Assembly (NCBI GenBank): GCA_002104985.1
Contig: MCGO01000147.1
Coordinates: 30,497 to 94,496, forward strand
Source: Rhizoclosmatium globosum
Taxonomy: Eukaryota; Chytridiomycota; Chytridiomycetes; Chytridiales; Chytriomycetaceae
DNA: 64,000 nt
Reading direction: 5' to 3'
Shown one piece after another: positions 1-10,393 of this stretch. The translations under genes and the position numbers were made by a program. The notes below the pieces were generated by a model. The model did not search any database and had not been told where the DNA came from. It worked only from the letters and a program-made list of their open reading frames with translations. Numbering within the stretch: the stretch's first letter is position 1; each line of letters opens with the position of its first letter.

Positions 1-2467
1 ACTCTTCACGCGTCATCCGTTTCCATTGTACAATTGCATATGACTCAATAGCGAACTCAATCGGCAGAAGTGGCTCCTGCCCATAAACCAACTCGTAAGG
101 ACTAAACCCAGTAGTACGCGATACCGTAACCCGAGCAGCAAAAAGCGCTGCTTGAAGATGATTAAACCAACTTTTCGACCTGTTTTCACAAGCCTTCGCA
201 ATCGCCGCAACCAAGGGAGCATTTGCGCGCTCAACCTTTCCGTTTGCTTGCTGTGCATACGCCATCACAACCCGAAGATCGAACCCATTCCGTTTAGCAA
301 CGTCATGAAACACCCCGGCATCCAACTCTCCCCCGTCAATGACAACTTCATATGGAATCCCAAAACGCAAACAGACTTCCTTGACAAACAACCCAACAAT
401 TGGTCCAGCAACTTTCCGCCTAAATGCACCTCCTTCGATCCAACCAGAGACTTCATCCACGAACAGCGCCATATGTTTTACCGATCCCTCCATAGAACAT
501 AAATCTACGTACCATCGTCCAAACAACCTAGCAAACAACCGCCCGTCCTGAACTTCCAGCTCCTCAAAATAGCGCACCGGATTTTGCCGCTGACACGCAT
601 CACAGTACCGTACATAGACTCCTACTTCACGCCAAATTCCCGGCCACCAATATCGCCCTAATATTTTTGCAACCGTCACAGGCACACTTCGATGTCCACC
701 TCCAGTTCCCGAATGCACTTCAGCTACAATCCTATCACGTTCCGCTCTCAAACCGACTACTCGTTGCAACCCATCACCGCGCCCTCGCCGCGGTGTACGA
801 TAAAGAATTCCGCCTTCAACGCAAAACAACTTCGACTGGCGAACTATGGCTGAACCCGCCTCGCTTCCAATTCCAGCTGGCAAAGTTCCACGCACTAGAT
901 ACCAATAGACAGCAGCCAACCGCCCACTTAATCCAAGCTCCTCCAATTGATGTTTGCACTCCAGCGAACTTCCTTTGTCATCAGCCCACTCACTAACAGA
1001 TTCCAACGAAAATTTCATTTCTTCCACAACAGCACCGCAATCCAACTCCAAAACAACGCTCACAGGAATATGATCCGAACCCGTCGGCCACTCAATATGT
1101 TCCGCATCCAATACTTTTACGCAACTAGACACTAACACACCGTCAAACCGAAACCCAAGATTACCAGCACGCGAAGGAGTCCACCAGGTAGTGTACGAGA
1201 CCTCATTCGGATGAATCACGCGGTAGCAGTCCAAAAACTCCGAGTAGAACAAACCAAGAAGCTGTCGCTCCTCAAGGCGAAACCCAGAATCCACCCTCGG
1301 CAGTAGATTCGGATGAATATCAGAAACCGTAGCTGCAATGTTCCAATCGCAACCTGCTATAACTGTAAGACCTCGACGCTCATAATCACGCAACTTTTCC
1401 AACGCAGCCCCGGTAAACCGCATCTTGTAAGGCACTCGCGACTCTTTAAGCGGACGGTCTCCCCGTGTATACGCAGACGGAAAGTACAACGCCACTATAA
1501 CGACATTTCCAAACCTAACCGCCAAGAACCGCCCCTCCATCTCAACGGCAGTCCATCCATCAAACCTGTACTCGACTTCGTCAGCTTCGTCAACCTCGAA
1601 TAATCCCCGTCGAATCAAAACCGCCACGCCGTTTCTGCCAACACCTAACGCACCCTTCTTTACTACACCCAATTCGTCGCACTCAGCCGGGTAGTCCACA
1701 GAGTAGGAGAAGTGAGTAGCTGAGAAATCAAAACCGCGAACATTATCAAACCGGAATTTACGCCCCATCCGTATCTCTTGCAGAATTACAATATCATGAG
1801 CTACAACAACCGCCAAGAAGTCGCCACCCATCTTGTTCACCGCTGACCGCACAGAGTTCACATTCCAACTTGCTACTAATATTTGCTTTCTAACTCCCAG
1901 ACTTAAACCCAAGACTTCATCAACATGCTCTTCCAACTCCGACCAAACTCCAAACTCCGCAGTCAACACGTCTCTGCGAGCAAGCTCAACCTTTTGAAGC
2001 ACGGCGTCCAGCATTCCGGCACTGCTCAAGGCATCCTTCACGTAGATCACCAACTCCTCATCAGGGAGCGGCCGCATCAGCTCTTCATTCTTCTCCACCA
2101 CCAACTGCGTCAACGATCTCCACTGGTACGTACCGGCACTAATAGTAGCGTAGCGGCTAACAATCTTGTCCAGATCGCTCGTCTTAGCGAAGATGTCGCC
2201 CGTCTTGAAGGCAGCGAGCATGAACACCAGTAGCTCATCGATCGTCGGCTTCAACGGATCAGTAGCGCGCTGGTCCTTAACGTACTTCTTTACCACAGCT
2301 TTGACCTCGGGAGCGGTCTGGAAGCTGTTCTCGACGATGCTATCAACGATGATCGCATCGGAGGGCGGCGTAGCTCCATTCAGCCTCACCATGGCCACTT
2401 GGCGTCGAATCGTCTTAGTCCAGTTGCGTACACCGTTGCCGTTGAAGGGTTCGAAAGCGACGGACAT
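1..2467 (-). CDS. Retroelement-like polyprotein: EEP endonuclease fused to Ty3-type integrase (3' end outside window)
   Basis: One unbroken frame of 822 codons runs from the ATG at 2467 to the window edge. Residues 1-190 are gag-like and unrecognised. Residues 195-475 form an exonuclease III/AP-endonuclease-type fold with all its motifs: SWNVNS (200-205), LQE (229-231), GCDWN (372-376), RFDG (440-443) and SDH (464-466). Residues 545-630 are the H2C2 zinc module of Ty3/gypsy integrases (H585, H592, C622, C625, with RYWWPGIW between). Residues 650-822 are the rve catalytic core with D655, D711 and E746 (34 residues between the last two) and the typical SPYELVYGQEPLLPIE stretch. No protease, reverse transcriptase or RNase H lies between the gag-like part and the integrase; they may lie beyond position 1. 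EEP domains normally belong to LINE-type elements and rve integrases to LTR elements, so the order is unusual. Domain calls are firm; the element class is inferred. Confidence 0.88.
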   Translation of the reverse strand, partial: MSVAFEPFNGNGVRNWTKTIRRQVAMVRLNGATPPSDAIIVDSIVENSFQTAPEVKAVVKKYVKDQRATDPLKPTIDELLVFMLAAFKTGDIFAKTSDLDKIVSRYATISAGTYQWRSLTQLVVEKNEELMRPLPDEELVIYVKDALSSAGMLDAVLQKVELARRDVLTAEFGVWSELEEHVDEVLGLSLGVRKQILVASWNVNSVRSAVNKMGGDFLAVVVAHDIVILQEIRMGRKFRFDNVRGFDFSATHFSYSVDYPAECDELGVVKKGALGVGRNGVAVLIRRGLFEVDEADEVEYRFDGWTAVEMEGRFLAVRFGNVVIVALYFPSAYTRGDRPLKESRVPYKMRFTGAALEKLRDYERRGLTVIAGCDWNIAATVSDIHPNLLPRVDSGFRLEERQLLGLFYSEFLDCYRVIHPNEVSYTTWWTPSRAGNLGFRFDGVLVSSCVKVLDAEHIEWPTGSDHIPVSVVLELDCGAVVEEMKFSLESVSEWADDKGSSLECKHQLEELGLSGRLAAVYWYLVRGTLPAGIGSEAGSAIVRQSKLFCVEGGILYRTPRRGRGDGLQRVVGLRAERDRIVAEVHSGTGGGHRSVPVTVAKILGRYWWPGIWREVGVYVRYCDACQRQNPVRYFEELEVQDGRLFARLFGRWYVDLCSMEGSVKHMALFVDEVSGWIEGGAFRRKVAGPIVGLFVKEVCLRFGIPYEVVIDGGELDAGVFHDVAKRNGFDLRVVMAYAQQANGKVERANAPLVAAIAKACENRSKSWFNHLQAALFAARVTVSRTTGFSPYELVYGQEPLLPIEFAIESYAIVQWKRMTREE

Positions 2468-3060
2468 GGTTCGTAGTTCTAGATAATAAGGCCTGTGTAT
2501 GAAGACACAGCGTCAGCACCCTCTGGTAGAAGGCACCAATGTGGAACGGTTATCTAGCTTGCCTTCTTTGCTCTTGTTCCACGAGTAGATCAACCAGATA
2601 GGTGCTCTCTTGCGACTTGATGTAGGTAAGTACTGCTTTTCGCTTTTGCAGACCAACTAAGTTTATTTTCTTGAACTGCGGAACTTTCATAATGTAAGAA
2701 TATGGAACTTCGATAATGTAAAATAAAAGAAACAATATAACCCAAGAATACTTTTCCACAGCGGGGTGAGAGGGAATGCACGTACTTTGTTTATGAGAAA
2801 GAAAAAAAAGGAGAGGGGGGAAGACTGTTTGGTTCATATTCCACGTCCTGACAATTGCGGGAAGCTTGGTTCGTGTTATGACAACAAGTGATGTGAAATC
2901 AGTGTTCATCACGTGATGGTGTTGGTTCATGGTGCTGATACAAAACTGTCATGTCCTTACAGTCAAGTCATGACTGGATCTTGGACGTTCGAACAAAGTG
3001 TAAAATAAAGCGCAGATATTAATTGGAATCGGCTTTTATTCGATAGAAAAGAGGGAAAGA
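2468..3060. promoter_or_regulatory. Upstream region of the EEP-integrase element, containing shared repeat module P
   Basis: No gene is seen. Positions about 2745-2860 resemble the upstream regions of both G genes (7040-7165 and 27570-27700) and a relic at 44440-44540. The shared landmarks are a GCGGGGTGAGAGGGAATGCA block, an A/G tract and a later CTGACAATT. On the minus strand a TTGGTGCC motif at about 2538 could be a tRNA primer-binding site after an LTR. No second LTR is visible, and similarity runs past the would-be LTR start, so an LTR is not claimed. Confidence 0.35.
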
Positions 3061-3117
3061 ACCAACAATCGTGACAGTTTTTCCTTCAGTCCAATCCTTC
3101 CATCTTGCACTATTCAA

Positions 3118-3771
3118 TTACGAGATCAAGGCTCTGATGCTGTGAGTCCATTTGCTATTGATGGAGATGAGGTGGTGGAAGTTAAAAGTGGAAGTTAAAA
3201 GTGTAGGGATTGAAGATGCGGTGATGGGAAAGTGATTGAAGTTGTTGGCTGTTGCTCGGGTTCCTAACGTGAAGAAGATGATGACTGTATTGCAGCATTC
3301 GTGAAGATATTTTGCACTCAAGGTCTCGTCAATGCGGTCATGAAGAAAATCGAAGGATAAATGCTGTCGAAGTGCGGTAAGCCAAATGAACGCAAATAAA
3401 CAAGTACAAACCGTTAGCGTCGTTTTCCAGCGTGAAGAAATAAATTGATTCCGTGCGGTTGGTGGGTTCATTGCTGTGTGATGTAGTTTGTTCTGGTTTG
3501 GTTGTGGGGGATTTGATGAAGGGGGCAAATGGAGGAGAAAAAATATCCTCCTCCAACACATATTTTCGACTGAAAATATTCCAATCCACCTCATATTTTG
3601 AGAAATATGTCTGAGCCATAGTGAGGGGTCATACACGTTGGCAATAATGTCATAGAGGAATATTAGATGCTTTTCCCTTGTTGATGCAAATCTGGAGTCT
3701 GCAAACCGAGTTTGAGACGTTGAGACGTTTATGATGGCATTGGATAAACCGAGACACAATTTAGAGACCAT
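3118..3771 (-). CDS. Hypothetical ORF, doubtful
   Basis: A 217-codon open frame. I recognise no domain. A hydrophobic stretch around residues 105-125 could be a membrane segment. Its 5' end overlaps a diverged copy of repeat D (from about 3720), and the composition is that of AT-rich non-coding DNA, so a chance ORF is quite possible. No homologous frame is kept in the other D copies. Confidence 0.2.
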   Translation of the reverse strand: MVSKLCLGLSNAIINVSTSQTRFADSRFASTREKHLIFLYDIIANVYDPSLWLRHISQNMRWIGIFSVENMCWRRIFFLLHLPPSSNPPQPNQNKLHHTAMNPPTARNQFISSRWKTTLTVCTCLFAFIWLTALRQHLSFDFLHDRIDETLSAKYLHECCNTVIIFFTLGTRATANNFNHFPITASSIPTLLTSTFNFHHLISINSKWTHSIRALIS

Positions 3772-4780
3772 TGTTCTTCCTTTTGGATTTGCATTTTCTT
3801 GCCAATCCCCAAGTCAATCGTCTGACGAACCTCCATCCCGCCAGACTCACAACATCAGTCGCGAAACAAAACTACACCACGAGACTAATTCCTGGTTTCG
3901 GCGGGAGCTGTAGCAATAGTGGCGGCAGTCATCTCAAGCTTAGCCAATTTACATCTACGACACTCCTCCAACTCTTAGCATTTCTTAGTGTATCCGTCCC
4001 ATTAGCTACAGTGTTCTCCCCCTTCACTCTATCCTCTTGACGCATTATTGACTTCAACAGGCGTTGGTGCCTCAATGAACTCAGAATAGCGTCCAGACTC
4101 AATATCCTCCCCCTTAAAATCACTGTTAAAATCACATGCATATAATTGCCTTCCCCGTATTCCCGTACCCGGACAGATCGATTCTTCAACATTTATCTAT
4201 GAAATCGTCACCCCTTCCTTTCTTCTCGTTCGTCGTGCTTGGTTCTTTGGTGACTCAGCATGAAACTCCACGATGCTATCCAACATCGTTCAGATCCATC
4301 CCGCATCGCTCGTGCATCGCTCTATTTGTATTTGTATATGTGCTATGTCCTGGGACGGGTAAACGGAGGTTTCAAAGAATCAGATTCATCAATGATCTGA
4401 GAAAGTCGTCAGCATGATTGCATTCGAGGTACGTGTCGTGGTATTCATTCAACTGAGATAATAATAATACGCGGAAATAGGGCGCATGATTCGATGGACA
4501 TGTTGGACTAAGAGGGACGGTTCAAGGCTGAACAGTGCACGGATAGAGGAGACAAATACAGTATCGCACTGGACTCAAGAGATAAGTTGCATAGTACGTT
4601 GAGTGAATAGATTGGGTGGTCTGGTTGAGGTGCGCGTGAGTTGCTCGTGTTGGTCGAATTAGGTCCGATTCCGAGACTTCTTTCAGCCAACTTGAATCGA
4701 GAATACAACAAATGTAAGAATTTAATCGTATGAAACTCTGTTCGTTACGAGGTTTACTAGATGGCGGTGGCTGATTCAAT
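3720..4780 (+). repeat. Repeat D, strongly diverged copy (D0)
   Basis: It shares the order of landmarks with the array copies: GAGACACAATTT-like sequence near 3750, CATCCCGCCAGAC near 3835, CTCAATGAACTCAGAATA near 4070, then GTACGTTGAGTGAATAG near 4592 and a GAGTTGCTCGTGTTGGTC block near 4636. No open coding frame survives. The following 4780-5400 is AT-rich and shows nothing I can name. Confidence 0.55.
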
Positions 4781-5613
4781 ACGTTGAAACTGTTCAATCT
4801 GTTCTTCCCTTCAAGTCAATCTGCGAGAAAGCATTTAATCGCGACTATTGTACTTGGTTCTCAATTCAAACGTGGAAATCGACTCCAACTTGTATTCAAT
4901 CTCGTCATAATTTTTGTCGAACTATGGTACTTCAATCTGAAACGACATCATAAACGTAACCCCAATGATTCAAAGTTTAATACTCGCGCGATTTTGGTTT
5001 ATCTATAAGAGACGAAATTCGAAGATTACATACTTGAATGTATCCCGAAACTATATATAGCCTCTATTCTATCTCTTTGGTGTACAATCCGCATGGTGTT
5101 GTTATCGAACTATGTACTGTACGTAATCGCGCAATGTTTGAAATGCAGCTTTGAGTGAACGCGTTGAATATTTTTTAACAGCACTGTAAGATATTATTAC
5201 GCGATGAAAACAAAGCCATTGTGCAAGGCGGCGATTCTAACCAATAAACCGGTGTTTAATGTAATGAAGGATTTGTTGTGTTGTGAACTACAAAAACCCA
5301 ATGAAGAAAGCTTCAGTGTAAATAGTACAGGTAATATTTCATTAGCATAAACACATAACCATAATTAATAACAGCTACAACCCCCAGGCTCTACAATCAA
5401 CCTATCCGACAATGTATAAACCTCAGCTATCACGTTCCTCCCACCACTTTCATTTTGTTTCATCATTTGAATTGGAGCCAACGGGGAGCTCGTTAATATA
5501 CCCGCGAAGGGTTCTTCCAAACCAAATCACACTCGTAATTGCACCTCAAATAAGTCAAATGGATCTCGTCACCAACCCAATCTCAAAATCCAACCAGAGC
5601 TCATAACCCACTA

Positions 5614-5700
5614 AACACTAAAAATCCAACGGAGCTCATTAGTCAAAGGGATCTCATTTCCAACAGGATCTCATTCCCCACAGGATCTCATACGTCAACT
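5614..5700. repeat. Minisatellite downstream of gene G copy 1
   Basis: Short imperfect tandem repeats of about 18 nt built on GGATCTCAT/GGAGCTCAT followed by CCAACA-like spacers. It lies just past the 3' end of the minus-strand gene G. The equivalent stretch beside the second G copy is about three units longer. Confidence 0.65.
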
Positions 5701-5786
5701 GCACACCCAGTCAACAAAATACCATCATGGGATCTCATGAGCCTAACCAACAGAATCTTCAAACTTGACATGGCCACATACTTCTT

Positions 5787-6884
5787 TCAAGGACGTCCGT
5801 TCAATTCAGCAAGTCTTGCCGATCGTCGAGGAACTTGGGCCTGTTGTGACGCGATTCTTGCACTTCGTCTTGGTGGTCCGTTCTCAACCTTGACTGCAGC
5901 TGCCTTCTTTTTCTTTGGAACAATCACAGCGACTTGAACAACGACTGGGGCAATAACTTCGGCAACCTCGTCTTCCAACGCGACTTCGACCTCGGCAACC
6001 TCAACTTCAACAGCGACTTCAATCTCCTCTTCAGCATCGGCAGTGAACACGTGACATAACCCACTTGGACTTTGCAACTGAAACTTTCTCTTGTGGTCTG
6101 CGTGGTCTTTTGAGTTTCTACGTAGTGGCAGAAGTGCATTCTCGAGAATAACACGCGTGGCAACCAAGAATCTGGAGAACTTTCGTTGTCTGGGTGTGTT
6201 TGTCTTTGTTTGGCGTTTTGCCTTGGTTGGTTTTGGTCTGATTTGGAAGAGTTGGCGGGTAACTGGAGCTGGACCTTGTGATGGACCTGGAGCAGGAGCA
6301 GGAACTGGACGTGAAGCACGTGGAACTGGTGTTGTGCGTGGTGCTGGACCGGGAGGTGGACCATACATTCGGCGACCAGACATGGGAGCTCTGGCAACTG
6401 GGGCAACTTCGACATCTTCGGGAACAACAAGAGTGAGGCGTGGGACTGGAGCTCGTACGAAATCAAATGGACCATCTGTGAGTTTTGGAATAAAGTTTAG
6501 ATATTTTGACAGAGAGGAAATGATAGGAAAGAATAGAAAGGAGAATCACTCACACTCAATTCGGGGTCGTTCAGGAAGGGGTTGGGCTTCGGCCGCTGCA
6601 GCAATCAAAGTGTCAAATGAATCGGAACCTGAACCAGAAATGTTAGTTTGGTTAGTTTGTTCCTCAGCCATAGCAAGGAGAAGGAGGTCAAATCCAGCCA
6701 AAGAAGACGATGAAACAACAGGAATATCGGAAAGAGCGCTTTTGGGGACAGGGACCCCGGGGGTAACAAATGTGTTTGAGGACACTATTAGGGGCGGTGA
6801 AACGATTAGTATTCGGTTTAATAAAGGGTGAATGCGGGATGGTAGTGATAATAAAAGAGGTGAATGTGAGGTAGAGGGATCCAT
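5787..6884 (-). CDS. Gene G copy 1: basic low-complexity protein, unknown function
   Basis: Two exons: 6554-6884 and 5787-6475, with a 78-nt GTGAGT...CACAG intron (6476-6553), giving 339 aa. I do not recognise a family. Order: a Ser/Pro/Leu-rich N-terminus, an acidic/Ala stretch, a Pro/Gly/Ala-rich region rich in Arg, a basic Lys/Arg core around residues 190-240, a long Glu/Val run (EVEVAEVEVALEDEV), a PKKKK cluster and a C-terminal pair of RRSAR motifs (RRSARIA, RRSARLAE). The basic patches suggest a nuclear or nucleic-acid-binding protein (inference). The start at 6884 (MDPSTS) gives an in-frame splice; an in-frame ATG at 7016 would add 44 residues. A paralogue with the same intron position lies at 26331-27417, on the other side of the tandem array. 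Confidence 0.7.
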
Positions 6885-7039
6885 TGGTGATGACAATGAC
6901 AGGCTGTGATGAAGCCGTTTGTAGTGTGACTGACATGATGGTTTGATGAACACCCGCAATCCAGATCGCCAAGCGAACCAGTGAGCGCGTAGGAAGGGTC
7001 CAATCCAATCATTCACAGCGTGGTAAAGGTTACGTATTC

Positions 7040-7165
7040 ACAACGGTAAAGCGGGGTGAGAGGGAATGCACATACTATTTGTTAGAAAGAAAAAAAAGGG
7101 AGTTTCGCACACGCGTTTGTCAGAAAAGCAAAATCTGACAATTCTGACACCCTGTCAATCAACAA
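7040..7165. repeat. Module P upstream of gene G copy 1
   Basis: Copy of the GCGGGGTGAGAGGGAATGCA block plus A/G tract and CTGACAATT(C/G). It is shared with the regions upstream of the EEP-integrase ORF and of gene G copy 2. Its position just 5' of two different genes suggests a transposed promoter segment. Confidence 0.5.
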
Positions 7166-7199
7166 GATTGCTTCAGATAGACTCTTTATTGGAATAGAA

Positions 7200-8160
7200 G
7201 AATGAAGAAGATGTACAGCTTATAGAGATCTCCGGCTGTTCTTAGAACCTGATGTGTGGAATCGGTACTGATTTCATCGCACGTTGGAATCATGTGTAAG
7301 GGAGAAGACTTGCATGGAAACTGAGTAAAGAAAACCAGACTGTATTGCAGATGAGAAGTATTAGTACTTGCTCTAGAAAATATGAAGATTTTGCTGTTGA
7401 CGCAGTTCTTTCCTGTCGAACAAGAAGAGGATGGTATTGGAAGCCAGTTCCCGGGCAACCGAGATACTGGGTAACAGTGAGCTCTCAGGTGTACAAAGTA
7501 ATGATGAGTTAACATACCCAAATAAATTTAACAATCTCTTTCCAATATTCTCATCCCGTGCCCCTCCCGTGCCTCCGACTCCATCCCGACCTCCGTCTCC
7601 ACCGCACGCCCCAGGCACCACTTCCAATAGATGGTACCATGGTTTGGTTGTGGGGAAAGGATTCAAGGAACACTCATCTATGGTATAGATGCTTTTCTGC
7701 TGCCGTGATGGTATGTTCAGAAGCAATGCGGTTTATTTGATGAATGGGGATGTTTTGGGCAACGGTTTCGAAAACAAATCTGAGTCGTCATCACTTTATT
7801 GAAGGAAGCGTTCCTTAAAGCTTTCCTGAAAAGAGATATTATGTGTTCTATTTAAAGATTAGCTGTTTAGAGATAAAACGGTCTTAAATATTCCCTTCCG
7901 CCACCCAATCGCTTGTCAACTGTCAGCAAAGCAAACTTGCTCTGAGACTCAGAGTTGCCTTTTAATGCTGTTTGAGGATAAGTAATTTGAGCTGAATGAT
8001 GGCTGTCATACCTTGAAGTTCAACTTCGACTTTGTGTCCACAAACGTCGACAAGGCGATGCTGCACTCTAAACTCCATCCTTATCTGAGGAGCTAACTTC
8101 CAACGGTTTCTCCTCTTGTCAATCTCATTACCTCCTATCATTTCAGTCCACCCTTATACT
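7200..8160. other. Spacer between gene G and the array, no gene recognised
   Basis: Only short overlapping open frames without recognisable domains. From about 8160 rightward, weak similarity to the end of the B block begins, and it becomes clear by about 8280. Confidence 0.4.
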
Positions 8161-8279
8161 GTGTCATTTCTTTCTCGGGACAGCAATATTAGCCTTTCGC
8201 GTCAGTTTTACAGACAAAGCGGCGTCATGTACTACAGTGTATTCAGGGTGTCATGTTGATGCAGTCGTAATTATTTTTG

Positions 8280-10193
8280 CCTTTGGCAGTGCTTAAAAGT
8301 TGATGTGACAGAGGAATCGAACGGGAGGGAGTGCAAACTTGGCTTAATAATGATGATAGACCAAACCACTTGCTCTCATAACAGATGTTTGCAGGCAGTG
8401 GTGTTGACTGTTGTAGAGGTGCTGTGTTTGTTGATTTGTGAGATTTGGATGAAGAAAAAAGGGAAGAGGGGAGACAAAAAATTCTGGTACAAAGCGGCTC
8501 CCGACTAAAACAACTTTAATCCACCTCAACTTTCGTGTACCTTGCCTAAGACGTTCTAAAGGGTAGGAACCGTTGGAATCCGCCGAATTGGGTGGTTATT
8601 GATGTGTTTGATGTGTAGATGCATTGTGGAAGTCTTCAAATTGAGTCCAGAGCGTCCACAATAACATCCAGTTAACTGAGGTACAATTTGGAGATCTCTA
8701 TTGTGAGTTCTGCGGATTTGCATTTTTTGAATTTGACGCTCATCACCACTTCCACCCAACACTCCCCTCATCCCGCCAAACCATCTACGTATTGTCTTCG
8801 AGATAGAACGACACCTTATTGGACACTTTTTGAGACATGGAAACAGTGGTAGTAGTGGCTGTCGCTATCCGTCCAATAACCTATCTCCTCCTCTCTCCGA
8901 TCCTCTTCACCCCCATCGTTCCACATCCTTCTTCCATCCATCCATACCTCTCCCATACCTTGTTTCCGCTCTTCTTCGATGTATTTCTGACTCCGCTGGA
9001 CGCCCACTGAACTCAGAATAATGTCGTTCACCAACTCCTTCTCTACCTAATTTAGGTAGAGAAGGAGTTGGTGAACGACATTATTCTGCTAAACCCATTC
9101 AAAATCAGTCGTTGGACCAGCCCCCATTCTCCATATCCCCTTACGACAATATTTCGAATACGATCACATTTGCGTTCAAGTCAACGTATCTACCATTTTC
9201 GTACTCATCATACTTGGTCACCAAACGACTCAACACAACACCCGCCTTCCCATCCATTACATTAGTGTCGAAACTTAATCATCCAATCGAAGTTGAAGGA
9301 ATGCGATTATCACTGTGAACTTGTTCAATGCCGCGAATGAGACGATGATGGATCCAACATGCAACAGTCACGCTCGATCGCTCCAATTCGCACAGTAAGA
9401 ATATACGGATACAATGAGCTAATGGATAGTTGATCAAGTGCATAATATGGCGTAGTTGGAGCAGTGGTGGGTGGTGCGGATGGAACTGGCTCCTTCAATG
9501 ACTGAACTCAAGAACGGCAATACGAAGGACGACATAGCAATCTTCGAATTCATGTACAGTTCCACTTGATATCGATGTGTGAGTGGCTGAACCAATACGC
9601 ACGAATCCGAGCAATGACACTGGAATAGAGAATAGTTCAGTACTGGAGACTCGCCACGTGTTGGATTCGAGATAGAACACTCATCGTACGTTGACTGAAT
9701 AGATTGGAATAGATGGCTGAGGTGCGATTGAGTTGGTGGTGTTGGTCCAGTTCGAGTTGGTTGACCAGTCCGAAAGTTTTGAGGCATCTTTCTTTGAACC
9801 AACATTGAATCAGGAACAACAAAGGTATGTTTTTATAATTATGAAAATCGTTGGTTAAGAGTTCAATTAGTGACGGGAAGACTGAATACATCATATGAGC
9901 ACTCTATTCTCCTCGTCTCCAGCCGCCCTGCACGAATACATCAATTCACGAGTATAGCCGTTCAGTTTGTGCACGTGAAAAAGACTGCGAATTTTATTCG
10001 ATCCGATTGACTATTCCCGAATGAATTCCGACTTTCCATCCATCAATAAGTTTCATATACTCGAACAAGAATGCATCCATCCCAAGCACCATGTTCCAGC
10101 TCGCAAATTCGATTTCTCGCTTAATTTCTTCTGGATTTAATAGCTCTCGTTCGCTCGCATTTGAGGCTCCTTGTAACTACCACTCTTTTTGGG
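8280..10193 (+). repeat. Repeat D copy 1 (array)
   Basis: It runs from the GCAAACTTGGCT...AATGATGATAG region to the AACTACCACTC junction. Its second half (about 9340-10070) matches copy 4 almost exactly and differs from copies 2 and 3, so it is a mosaic. It alone carries a perfect 73-nt palindrome (9015-9087). Plus-strand coding-like pieces include an MTELKNGNTK start at 9500 and a FELVDQSESFEASFFEPT exon near 9745. Confidence 0.8.
9015..9087. repeat. Perfect inverted repeat, 36-nt arms, 1-nt loop
   Basis: The left arm 9015-9050 and right arm 9052-9087 are exact reverse complements around T9051. In the other D copies the same place has a single copy of the arm (with small differences) followed directly by AAACCCATTC. 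The right arm is therefore an inverted duplication inserted here. Confidence 0.95.
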
Positions 10194-10393
10194 ACGGGCC
10201 GTCTGGTTGAGGCGTGAGGTGCGAGGTGCTCTCTATGTAAAAAAAGCATCACGCATTTCGCGAACGTCAAAGGATGCCGTGATGTTAACGCTAGAGGCTG
10301 AATAGGGAACAAGCTGGACACCTTCGTGTAGTCCTATTTCTGAGCGATTTTGTTGGGGTAAATCGTTTACAATTTCAGAATTGATATCGTTTA

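Noticed and set aside
2540..2853. A possible 314-bp LTR (TGTCAGG...CACA on the minus strand) followed by a TTGGTGCC primer-binding-like site
   Set aside because: Similarity to 44.5 kb continues beyond the supposed LTR start, and no second LTR is in the window, so the boundaries are unsupported.
6091..6831. 246-codon plus-strand ORF rich in Gly/Arg
   Set aside because: It lies opposite both exons and the intron of gene G, which has matching splice sites and a conserved paralogue. It is a shadow frame.
7373..7726. 117-codon minus-strand ORF with a Gly-rich stretch
   Set aside because: No domain, no second copy with a conserved frame, and an equally long overlapping plus-strand frame. Treated as chance.
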